NCBI RefSeq assembly: GCF_000013345.1
Contig: NC_007777.1
Location: 3,844,001-3,908,000 of the forward strand
DNA length: 64,000 nucleotides
DNA from: Frankia casuarinae
Lineage (GTDB): Bacteria; Actinomycetota; Actinomycetes; Frankiales; Frankiaceae
Reading direction: 5' to 3'
Shown here: piece by piece, positions 1-6,783 of the stretch
How the letters are laid out: every line of letters begins with the position of its first letter
How positions within the stretch are numbered: position 1 is the first letter of the stretch
Notes under the pieces: model-generated
Seen by the model: only the letters and a program-made list of their open reading frames with translations
The model's database searches: none
Told to the model about the DNA's origin: nothing
Translations under genes and position numbers: made by a program

Positions 1-1
1 C

Positions 2-751
2 GAACTGGTCACCGGCGCCCCGGTGACCAGCCTGTCGGAACTGCCGCCCGCGCGGGCCGTGCTGCTCGATCTCACCCCTCGCCAGGTGCTCGCGGTCGCC
101 GACGCCGCGCTGCCCGGCCGCTACCGCGCCGCGCTCGGCCGATACCGGTACGGACCGGGAGTTTTCAAGATTGACTGGGCGCTCGACGGACCGGTGCCCT
201 GGCGCGATCCGGCGGTCGCCGGGGCGGCGACCGTGCACCTGGGCGGCACGCTCGCCGAGATCGCCGCGGCCGAGCGGGCCGTCGCCCGCGGCCACCATCC
301 AGACCGGCCGTTCGTACTGTTCGTTCAGGCGTGCGCCGCCGACCCGAGCCGCGCCCCGGCCGGCCGGCACACCGGGTGGGCCTACTGCCATGTCCCACTG
401 GGCTCCAGCGTCGACATGACCGACGCGCTCGAGTCCCAGGTCGAACGCTTCGCCCCCGGATTCCGCGACCGGGTGCTCGCCCGCCACGTGATGGGACCGA
501 CGGCGCTGGAGGCGCACAACGCCAACGAGATCGGCGGCGACATCGGCGGTGGCACCGCCGACCTGCGCCAGTTGGTCGCCCGGCCGGTGCTCTCGCCACG
601 CCCCTGGGCGACGCCGCTGCCCGGCGTCTACCTGTGTTCCGCCGCCACCCCTCCCGGCGCCGGGGTACACGGCATGGCCGGGCTGCACGCGGCGACCCTC
701 GCCCTCAGCCGGGAGCGGCGAGCGGCCTGGCCCGTAGGTCGGCCGGGATGA
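2..751 (+). CDS. Phytoene desaturase-like NAD(P)/FAD-dependent oxidoreductase, C-terminal part
   Basis: The reading frame is open from the first bases of the window, so the 5' end lies outside; about 250 residues are visible. The ending (VYLCSAATPPGAGVHGMAG) is the C-terminal FAD-binding motif of the CrtI/phytoene-dehydrogenase and related flavin amine oxidase-like family, which oxidise or desaturate hydrophobic substrates. The N-terminal Rossmann GxGxxG segment is not in the window, so substrate class cannot be judged. A short stem (CTCGCC/GGCGAG) follows about 20 bases after the stop and could end transcription. Family confident, specific reaction not. Confidence 0.8.
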   Translation, partial: ELVTGAPVTSLSELPPARAVLLDLTPRQVLAVADAALPGRYRAALGRYRYGPGVFKIDWALDGPVPWRDPAVAGAATVHLGGTLAEIAAAERAVARGHHPDRPFVLFVQACAADPSRAPAGRHTGWAYCHVPLGSSVDMTDALESQVERFAPGFRDRVLARHVMGPTALEAHNANEIGGDIGGGTADLRQLVARPVLSPRPWATPLPGVYLCSAATPPGAGVHGMAGLHAATLALSRERRAAWPVGRPG

Positions 752-1071
752 GATCGTCGCCGACCCTGATCTCGCCGTAGGCGAGACACGCCGGGAAATG
801 CGCGACATGCCGCCGCCTACGGACCTTGTATCCCGCCTGGAGACACTCCGGCGGTAACCGCCCGGGCGCCACGCCGACCATGAATCACCGCCTTTTCATG
901 ACCGTCCCTCCATGATGGGGGTCGGCCGCCGGCCCGCAGGCGGCCCGCATCACCGTTGGGTGACCGCAGACCAACCGATAGGTGAGCTCCCCCCGCCGCA
1001 CCCGCCTGGCCAGACGGGAATGATATCGTTCGGCCGGATCTTTTCATCGCCGCGGAAATCGGGGAAATGTT
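752..1071. other. Intergenic region, 320 bp
   Basis: No confident gene. The CTCGCC-GTA-GGCGAG stem near 771-785 may terminate the upstream gene. On the minus strand an ATG at 881, preceded by an AAGGCGGTG purine-rich box, opens a 58-codon frame to 705 that overlaps the previous gene; it has no recognisable domain and is not called. The last 100 bases before 1072 presumably carry the promoter of the DUF2278 gene. Confidence 0.5.
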
Positions 1072-2094
1072 ATGCCGCTGGCAGGCTACGGCGTCTTGAA
1101 AGGCCGGCTACTCGACCGGCGCAGGGAGGGCGGGCACGACAGCCCGCACTACCAGATACACGTCGAGGGTGGTGGCTCTTTCCGAGTCGCCGTAAACGTT
1201 CTGTCCGCCCAGCCCCCGTCCGAACTGCTGTACATCGCGGTCGAGGAGTTCCACCATCCGATCCTCGACCGCCTCGTTGACCTGCCCGACGGGTTCACCC
1301 CCCTGAAGTCCAGGCCCGGCGGTCTCGCCCTGGACTTCGTCCGGGGCAACCTGTTCGATCGCACCGGGCTGCACGCGCTCCCCCCCGACCGCCCCGGCCC
1401 GGACAACGACCTCGCCGACCGCCTCGACCACCACGTCCAGCGTGCGACCGCCGATCCGACCAGCCACATTTACGCCTTCGGCCAGCGATGGGGGCCCGAG
1501 CCCACGAAACCAGACAAGATCTTTGGCTTCGTACCCGGCAACGGCGTGCATGACGTCCACATGAACCAGGGCAACAGCGGTCGCTTCATCGCCGACGACG
1601 GCAGCTGGCAGGACGGTGCCCTGCTCTTCCACTTCCCCACCGCGGGCCGCTGGACAGCACTGTTCCTGGCCTTCCAGAGCCAGGCCTGGCACACCGACGA
1701 CACGACCGGCCACACCCTGCGCGCCGTTCCATCGGCCGGACCGGGCGGCCAACCAGCCCCCGGGGAACCCGACCGGCGCCTGCGCATCGTCGCCGCCCTG
1801 GTCAACCCCATCGGACCGGCACCGGAAGCCGAGTCCGTCACCCTGCTCAACACCACCCCAGGGCCCGTCGACCTCACCGGTTGGACGATCATCGACAGCG
1901 GTCGGCACCGTTTCCCCCTTCCGCCCACCAACCTGCCAGCCGGGGACACCGTGCGGATCCCGCTCGCACCCCCGGTCGGGCTGGGCAACCGGGGCGGCAT
2001 CATCACCCTGCTTGATCAGGACGGTCTGAAAGTCGACGGCGTCGCCTACACCGCCACCGACGCATCCCGCGAAGGACACACCATCATCTTCTGA
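1072..2094 (+). CDS. DUF2278 (YukJ-like) protein with C-terminal lamin-tail domain
   Basis: 340 aa. Residues 1-225 show the DUF2278/YukJ pattern: an opening YGVLKGRLLDRR, then HYQIHV, FRVAVNV and SELLY blocks, and a central segment with IYAFGQRWGPE and GVHDVHMNQGNSG. Residues about 235-340 read as an immunoglobulin-like lamin-tail domain (LLNTTPGPVDLTGWTIID and a GLKVDGVAYT strand), a fold often attached to secreted or nucleic-acid-acting bacterial proteins. No signal peptide. The biochemical role of DUF2278 proteins is unknown. The ATG at 1072 follows a GGGGAA box. A tandem repeat begins five bases after the stop. Confidence 0.85.
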   Translation: MPLAGYGVLKGRLLDRRREGGHDSPHYQIHVEGGGSFRVAVNVLSAQPPSELLYIAVEEFHHPILDRLVDLPDGFTPLKSRPGGLALDFVRGNLFDRTGLHALPPDRPGPDNDLADRLDHHVQRATADPTSHIYAFGQRWGPEPTKPDKIFGFVPGNGVHDVHMNQGNSGRFIADDGSWQDGALLFHFPTAGRWTALFLAFQSQAWHTDDTTGHTLRAVPSAGPGGQPAPGEPDRRLRIVAALVNPIGPAPEAESVTLLNTTPGPVDLTGWTIIDSGRHRFPLPPTNLPAGDTVRIPLAPPVGLGNRGGIITLLDQDGLKVDGVAYTATDASREGHTIIF

Positions 2095-2099
2095 CCTCG

Positions 2100-2171
2100 G
2101 ATCACCTTTCGGCCCCGGATCACCTTTCGGCCCCGGATCACCTTTCGGCCCCGGATCACCTTTCGGCCCCG
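2100..2171. repeat. 18-bp tandem repeat, 4 copies
   Basis: Four perfect head-to-tail copies start at 2100, 2118, 2136 and 2154, just after the DUF2278 stop and just before a general-stress protein fragment. Each unit contains CTTTCGGCCC, which equals one half of the DevR/DosR box consensus (core GGGACTTTNGNCCC). The unit length is a multiple of three, so frames stay open through it on both strands. Confidence 0.95.
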
Positions 2172-2188
2172 GGTCGCCTCCGCCTCGG

Positions 2189-2432
2189 ATGGGTCTTCTC
2201 CACCGCGGGAACCCGCGCTTCGATGATGCTCCGGGCGGGACCCCGGTGGACCGGGTAGGCGAGCCGCAGCAGGTGGTGGCCACCTTCGACACCTACAGCG
2301 AGGCCGAGAGGGCCGTCGACCAACTTTCCGACCTTGGTTTCCCGGTGGAGAAGACCGCCATCGTCGGCCGCGGCCTGCGCACGGTCGAGCAGGTCACAGG
2401 TCGGCTGACCTGGACCTCCGCCGCCGGCCTGC
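2189..2432 (+). pseudogene. Truncated general stress protein 17M-like fragment
   Basis: Residues about 28-75 (VVATFDTYSEAERAVDQLS, then FPVEKTAIVGRGLRTVEQV) match the N-terminal domain of the general stress protein 17M-like family of actinobacteria. In intact members this is followed by a glycine-rich membrane segment and an acidic tail. Here similarity stops near residue 76 and the frame runs on over the antisense strand of the neighbouring gene, so the C-terminal half has been lost. The break coincides with a 22-bp direct repeat (2426-2447 and 2458-2479, one mismatch), a plausible deletion scar. Confidence 0.6.
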
Positions 2433-2479
2433 CGGCTCCCAGGCTCACTGCCGGCACGGCCTGCCGGCGCCCAGGCTCA
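2426..2479. repeat. 22-bp imperfect direct repeat
   Basis: Copies at 2426-2447 and 2458-2479 differ at one base. The second copy contains the stop codon of the minus-strand gamma-subunit gene, and the first marks the end of the general-stress fragment. Confidence 0.85.
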
Positions 2480-3079
2480 TTCCTGGGCCTGGGCTACCGG
2501 CAGAAGCCCGGCCCTGCGCCGCTCGGTGTAGCGGACGAACGCAAAGGCGTCCCGAGCCGCCTCGATGCCGTCGTCCGCGAGCCGACCGGCGAACCGCTCC
2601 CGGATGGCCGTCTCGACCGCGATGATCGAAACGATTCCGGTCAACGCGGCAAAGCCACCGAGCAGAGCCGTGTTCGGTAGCGGATGCCCCAGCTCACGCT
2701 GGGCGATCTCGCTGGCGGGCATGCTGATCGTCCGCTCGGGCCGGTACCGGGTGAGCCTGGGCAGCCCGAAATCGTCAAGGTCGCGTGCCGAGTCGAGCAG
2801 GATGAACCCATCCGCCCCGAGTCCATGGAACACGTCGGAGACGTGCAGCAGCGCCGCGTCCCGGACGATGACCGCATCCGGGAACACGACCGGTTCCCAC
2901 CCGGGCAATGGATCGTCGTCGATCCGGCAGCAGGCGACCGTAGGGTGGCCGATGTGTTCCGGCCCGCCGGCCATGGATGCCTGTCCGTAGCGACCCTCCG
3001 TAACTGCCGCGATGGTCAACAGCTCGGCGATGGTCAGCACGCCCTGACCGCCGAACCCGTGAATTCGTACCGCGAACAT
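2477..3079 (-). CDS. 2-oxoacid:acceptor oxidoreductase gamma subunit (orphan)
   Basis: 200 aa. The N-terminal GFGGQGVLTIAELL motif, followed by GRYGQASMAGGPEHIGHP, is the signature of the gamma (PorG/VorG-type) subunit of ferredoxin-dependent pyruvate or 2-oxoacid oxidoreductases, which oxidatively decarboxylate 2-oxoacids to acyl-CoA in anaerobic or microaerobic metabolism. The alpha, beta (TPP-binding) and delta (ferredoxin) partners are not adjacent, so the subunit is an orphan or serves a complex encoded elsewhere. The start ATG overlaps the end of the PP2C gene by 46 bases on the same strand, suggesting co-transcription. Family confident, substrate unknown. Confidence 0.8.
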   Translation of the reverse strand: MFAVRIHGFGGQGVLTIAELLTIAAVTEGRYGQASMAGGPEHIGHPTVACCRIDDDPLPGWEPVVFPDAVIVRDAALLHVSDVFHGLGADGFILLDSARDLDDFGLPRLTRYRPERTISMPASEIAQRELGHPLPNTALLGGFAALTGIVSIIAVETAIRERFAGRLADDGIEAARDAFAFVRYTERRRAGLLPVAQAQE

Positions 3080-3963
3080 GACGGACCTCGTCTCTCCCGA
3101 CCAGGCTGCTTCTCAATGCTGCTTCGCGACGCCCCGTCAGCTGCCAGGGTCCTCTCCGCGGCCCGACAGCGCGGTGAGTAGCCGGCGGCGGGGGCGACCA
3201 GTGGATCGCGGGCCAGGATCGCCATCGTGCGGTCGTCCCCGTCGACCCCGTGCGCATGGATGGCGAGCTGCGCGAAAAGGCGGTCAAGCAACGTGTCAGG
3301 CGAGTCGGTTCCGATCCGGCCGGCGGACAGGGATTCCGTCCCGAACTGTGTGCCGTGCGCGTCGCGCGCCTCGCTGATGCCGTCGGTGTACAGCAGTAGG
3401 CGGTCTCCGACGTCCATGGTCAGCGATCGGGACGACCAGATCTCGCTTCCGGCGAAAAGGTCAGACAGGATGGGCCCGGTCGGACCGAGCGACCGTGGCT
3501 CGCGGGCGCAGCTGCCGCCGCCAGCCGCGGACCCGGGCAGGTGCAGGGCGGGCGGATGCCCGGCGTTGACGTAGACCACCTGGCCTGACCGGGCATCGAC
3601 GACGGCGAGAAAAGCGGTAGCAAACATTTCCCCGATATCGCCGGGTCCAGCGATATCGTTCATCGTGCGATGCATGGTCGCCTCGGGCTCCTCACCCGCG
3701 AGCAGGTGCCGGCGCATCGCCTCCCGAAACCGTCGCGCGAACCTCGCGGCCTGCTCGCCGTGTCCGGCCGCGTCGCCGACGCAGATGGCGAGCCGGCCGG
3801 CGCCGATATCGACCACCTCCACCCAGTCTCCGCTCGAACCGGGAGTCGCGGGATGCGACCGCCAGAATACCCCCAGACGATGGGCGTTCTCTCTCACGCC
3901 CCCGATCACACAGGCCGCGAGATCGGTCTCGTCCCAGGATTCTGCAGCCGGAAAGTTGCACAC
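3034..3963 (-). CDS. PP2C-family (SpoIIE/RsbU-type) protein serine/threonine phosphatase
   Basis: 309 aa. The PP2C/SpoIIE signature is clear: SSGDWVEVVDIGAGRLAICV, then GDAAGHGEQAA with the metal-binding Asp, VYVNAGHPPALHL, LLLYTDGISEARD, and a closing DDRTMAILARD. Such phosphatases dephosphorylate anti-sigma-factor antagonists in stress signalling. There is no N-terminal GAF/PAS sensor, so it is a short stand-alone catalytic form. The GTG at 3963 is preceded by GGAGG. The last 50 residues are low in complexity and read over the ribosome-binding region of the downstream gamma-subunit gene, so the ancestral stop may have been lost. Confidence 0.85.
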   Translation of the reverse strand: MCNFPAAESWDETDLAACVIGGVRENAHRLGVFWRSHPATPGSSGDWVEVVDIGAGRLAICVGDAAGHGEQAARFARRFREAMRRHLLAGEEPEATMHRTMNDIAGPGDIGEMFATAFLAVVDARSGQVVYVNAGHPPALHLPGSAAGGGSCAREPRSLGPTGPILSDLFAGSEIWSSRSLTMDVGDRLLLYTDGISEARDAHGTQFGTESLSAGRIGTDSPDTLLDRLFAQLAIHAHGVDGDDRTMAILARDPLVAPAAGYSPRCRAAERTLAADGASRSSIEKQPGRERRGPSCSRYEFTGSAVRAC

Positions 3964-4054
3964 GGACGACCTCCAGAACGGCGCCTCGCGGGGAGAACTC
4001 AGTGGCCCTCGACATCTCAGACCCGTGCTCAGTCCTGCACCAATAACAGGTCAT

Positions 4055-4231
4055 TCATTCGACTTCGGTCATCCGCCGAACATCAATATTGACGATCAGA
4101 TCGGCCCAGCACGCATACTGGCCGACCGCACGCTCCTGCCGGGTCACCCGCAGGACTCGTGCCGGACGCTCGGGACCGGCCTTGACGACCGTCTCCTCGA
4201 TGAGATGACCATCCGCTGTCATCCATTTCAT
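4055..4231 (-). CDS. Small conserved-type protein, 58 aa
   Basis: A 58-codon gene starting MKWMTADGHL, with an excellent ribosome-binding site (AAGGAAGG eight to ten bases upstream of the ATG at 4231). The C-terminal pattern (RVLRVTR...VGQYACWADL...IDVRRMTEVE) resembles the small Streptomyces/Frankia proteins that end in L-R-V-x-R ... Y-x-x-x-x-x-L ... V-D-L-x-x-L-x-E-V; function unknown. It sits 91 bases upstream of the PP2C gene on the same strand and may lead that transcript. No known function is claimed. Confidence 0.6.
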   Translation of the reverse strand: MKWMTADGHLIEETVVKAGPERPARVLRVTRQERAVGQYACWADLIVNIDVRRMTEVE

Positions 4232-4365
4232 GTGTCACCGCCTTCCTTGGCGTCGACGCGAGGCCATGGGACCTGATGACACAACCTGACAACCTGGCGG
4301 AATCAGCGACGACGGATCATTGTTCAGTCGTTCACGCGAACCCGACGGGTCAGCCGAACCGAGGG

Positions 4366-4698
4366 TCAGCGGTCCCGGCCGAACAGCGTGGCCGTGTCCT
4401 CGATCGGGTTCCCCTGCCGGTCGTAGACGGCGACGCCCAACGACCTCAGTGTCGACGCGCTGCACCGCAGGTGATGGGCGCACAACAGCACCTCGACCTC
4501 ATGGGAACGCGTGTCACCGGGGACAAATATCGCCTGCGCCACCGGTTCGGAGGGGCAGCAGCAGGACCGACTGCCCGGTTCGATCGCCCGGTACGGTCGG
4601 TGCGTGCCCGCAGCCGCTGTGCCGTTCTCCGCGGCTGACGCCGGAGCTGGCATCGAGCGGGACAGGCGAAGGGCGGGGAGATTCACGGGAAGGTTCAT
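4366..4698 (-). CDS. DUF7455-like small protein
   Basis: 110 aa. The C-terminal half (CCCPSEPVAQAIFV, VEVLLCAHHLR, LRSLGVAVYD) follows the DUF7455 pattern of actinobacterial proteins, in which a cysteine pair precedes A-x-A-x-V and is followed by L-x-C-x-H-H, suggesting metal binding. The first 35 residues are Ala/Pro-rich and may be non-native; an internal start is possible. Function is unknown. A candidate DevR box lies 36-49 bases upstream of the start, which would tie it to the DevS/DevR locus next door. Confidence 0.65.
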   Translation of the reverse strand: MNLPVNLPALRLSRSMPAPASAAENGTAAAGTHRPYRAIEPGSRSCCCPSEPVAQAIFVPGDTRSHEVEVLLCAHHLRCSASTLRSLGVAVYDRQGNPIEDTATLFGRDR

Positions 4699-4733
4699 GA
4701 GTCAACCATCCCGCGGCTGCCGCCTGGTCACAT

Positions 4734-4747
4734 GGGCCGATCGTCCC
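4734..4747 (-). promoter_or_regulatory. Candidate DevR/DosR box (weaker)
   Basis: On the minus strand the 14-mer reads GGGACGATCGGCCC, matching the DevR core GGGACTTTNGNCCC except at two of the three central T positions. It lies 36 bases upstream of the DUF7455 start on the same strand. It is weaker than the pair in front of devR. Confidence 0.4.
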
Positions 4748-4775
4748 CCCTCAGCGGACCAACGGTCTCCCCGCG

Positions 4776-4836
4776 CAGGGGCGCGGCCCAGTGTCACAGG
4801 GGCGCAGCCCAGTGTCACAGGGGCGCGGCCCAGTGC
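4776..4836. repeat. 21-bp tandem repeat, about 3 copies, containing a stop codon
   Basis: Near-perfect 21-base units (GGGGCGCGGCCCAGTG plus TCACA) run from about 4776 to 4836. The TGA of the DevS-like kinase (4815-4817, minus strand) lies in the second unit, so the repeat has spread across the end of the gene and further copies form its 3' flank. Confidence 0.85.
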
Positions 4837-6599
4837 AGGTGGGTGCCCCCGCCTGCCGGTGTGGTGAGGGTGAAAGATCCGCCGAGCTGCTCGGCCCGGG
4901 TCCGGAGGTTGTCCAACCCGCTGCGCCGGCCGCCGGGACCTATGCCGACACCGTCGTCGATCACGTCGACGACCACCGACTCGCCGGCCACGCCGATACG
5001 GAGCTCGACGGTCCCGGCCTGCGAATGCCGCGCCGCATTGGTCAACGACTCCCGGGCGACAGCGATCACCTGGTCGGCGAGATCGTCACCGATCACGGTT
5101 TCGAGCGGTCCGGAGTAGCGGACGGTCGGCGTGAAGCCGAGGGCCGGACGCACGTCCTCGGCGATCCGGTCGATCGCGGCGTGCAGTCGGCTTCGCTTGG
5201 ACGCGCCGCTGGCACGCAGCTCGAAGATCGACCGCCGAATGTCCTTGATCGTAACGTCAAGGTCCTCGACGTACTGGTTGATGCGCTCGGCGTTCGATGG
5301 ACGTTCGTACTGGGCGATGTCCTGCAAGCCGAGCGCAACGGCGAACATCCGCTGGATGACGTGGTCATGCAGGTCACGGGCGATGCGACCACGGTCGGCC
5401 AGGACCACCAACCGCTCCCGGTCGGCCTTGACCCGCGCCAGTTCCAGAGTGATCGCGACGTTGCCCGCGAAGCTCGCGGCACTGGCGAGATCGGTGTCGC
5501 TGAAGGGACGCTTCCCCCGGTTTCGACCGACAAGCAGCACTCCGGACACGTGGTCGGTGCCGGCGACCATCGGGAGGACGATCAGGGGGCCGGTGGCGGC
5601 GTCCCGTTCCTCGGGGAGGGCGTCAAGCTGCGCGTCCTCCACGCGCAACGGCTGCTGCTCGGCCATCACCCGACCGGTGAGGGTGCCGTCGAGAGGTATC
5701 CGCTGACCGGCGCCGGAAACGGTGTCCGCTCCGACGGTGACGGCGACGGCGACCCGCGCGCTGCCGGCCTCCTCGTCGCGCAGGACGATGGAGACGAACT
5801 CCGCGTCGGCGACCGTGCGGACGCGTTCCGCAACAGACTCGAGGGCGCCGTCGGCATCGGCCATGATCTGGCGGGTCACGTCGGCGGACGCGCTCATCCA
5901 CCGGTGCCGCTGCTGGGTGTCGTGGAACAGCCGGGCGTTCTCGATCGCGACACCGGCGCTGGCGGCCAAGGCGAGCGCGAGTTCCTCGTCCTCGGCGGTA
6001 AAGGCCGTGCCGCCGCGTTTCTCGGTCAGATAGAGGTTGCCGAACACCTCGCCGCGCACGGTGATAGGTACGCCGAGGAAGGTCCTCATCGGCGGATGGC
6101 CGGGGGGGAAGCCATACGCACTCGGGTCACGGGAGATGTCGTCGAGGCGACGCGGCCGAGGATCATCGATCAGTAGACCGAGCACCCCGTGGCCGGTGGG
6201 CAGATGACCGATTCGGTCGACGTCCCGCGGGTCCATGCCGGCGTGGACGAACTCCTCCAGGGTGCGGTCCGGCGCGACGACGCCCAGCGCCCCGTACCGG
6301 ACGTCCAGCAGCTCGCACGCCGCCTCCACGATGTGCCTGAGCAGCACCGGCAGCCGCAGGTCCGTGGCGATGGCCCGACTCGCCGCCAGCAGCCCGCGCA
6401 ACCGGCTCTGCGTGGCCAGCACATCCTGGGCCCGGTCAACCAGCTGCGTCAGCAGTTCATCGAGTTCGAGCCGCGCGACGAGCGGGAAAGTCAGGTTCTC
6501 GCTCGTCGGTGAGCCCGTCGAAGAGACCGACGAAGAGACCGACGAAGGGTCCGTTCCCGCCCGCTTCTGGCTGGCTGCGGACCCAGTTTCCATGCCCAC
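4815..6599 (-). CDS. devS: DevS/DosS-like two-GAF sensor histidine kinase
   Basis: 594 aa. Two GAF domains (about 65-225 and 240-390) precede a HisKA_3 dimerisation helix with the phospho-acceptor His411 (ARDLHDHVIQRMF) and a HATPase_c domain (ARESLTNAARHS; DDGVGIGPGGRRSGLDNLRTRAEQLGG). The order matches mycobacterial DevS/DosT, which sense O2, NO, CO or redox through heme in the first GAF. Residue His168 in HPPMRTFLGVP aligns, from memory of that family, with the proximal heme ligand of DevS, so heme sensing is plausible. The cognate regulator DevR is encoded 2 kb away on the opposite strand. The first 35 residues are Ser-rich and probably disordered. Confidence 0.9.
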   Translation of the reverse strand: MGMETGSAASQKRAGTDPSSVSSSVSSTGSPTSENLTFPLVARLELDELLTQLVDRAQDVLATQSRLRGLLAASRAIATDLRLPVLLRHIVEAACELLDVRYGALGVVAPDRTLEEFVHAGMDPRDVDRIGHLPTGHGVLGLLIDDPRPRRLDDISRDPSAYGFPPGHPPMRTFLGVPITVRGEVFGNLYLTEKRGGTAFTAEDEELALALAASAGVAIENARLFHDTQQRHRWMSASADVTRQIMADADGALESVAERVRTVADAEFVSIVLRDEEAGSARVAVAVTVGADTVSGAGQRIPLDGTLTGRVMAEQQPLRVEDAQLDALPEERDAATGPLIVLPMVAGTDHVSGVLLVGRNRGKRPFSDTDLASAASFAGNVAITLELARVKADRERLVVLADRGRIARDLHDHVIQRMFAVALGLQDIAQYERPSNAERINQYVEDLDVTIKDIRRSIFELRASGASKRSRLHAAIDRIAEDVRPALGFTPTVRYSGPLETVIGDDLADQVIAVARESLTNAARHSQAGTVELRIGVAGESVVVDVIDDGVGIGPGGRRSGLDNLRTRAEQLGGSFTLTTPAGGGTHLHWAAPL

Positions 6600-6711
6600 G
6601 CCCGAACAGTACTAGAACCGGTTCGGTTGCCGCGGACGCATTGGCGATCCCCATCAGCTGTCGATGCGTTACCCGCGCTCGGCGGTGGCCGCTCCCGGGC
6701 CATCCGGTCTT

Positions 6712-6756
6712 CCCCGAAACACCCAGAGCACCCGAAACACCCAGAGCACCCAGAGC
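6712..6756. repeat. 9-bp tandem repeat, about 5 copies
   Basis: Units of ACCCAGAGC or ACCCGAAAC follow each other in the 184-bp gap between the phosphotransferase stop (6784) and the devS start (6599). No protein is encoded there. Confidence 0.8.
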
Positions 6757-6783
6757 ACTGCGGAACATCGCTTCGCGTGCCGA

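Noticed and set aside
705-881. 58-codon minus-strand frame with a possible ribosome-binding site
   Set aside because: It overlaps the end of the oxidoreductase gene by 47 bases and shows no family pattern. Evidence was too thin to call it.
1108-2292. 394-residue open frame on the minus strand, opposite the DUF2278 gene
   Set aside because: It is a GC-bias shadow. It has no domain, and its start region only translates the 18-bp repeat into a collagen-like GPKGDP run.
4791-6176. 461-residue plus-strand frame over devS
   Set aside because: It lies antisense to a well-supported histidine kinase. Composition is typical of mirrored codon bias, and no motifs were found.
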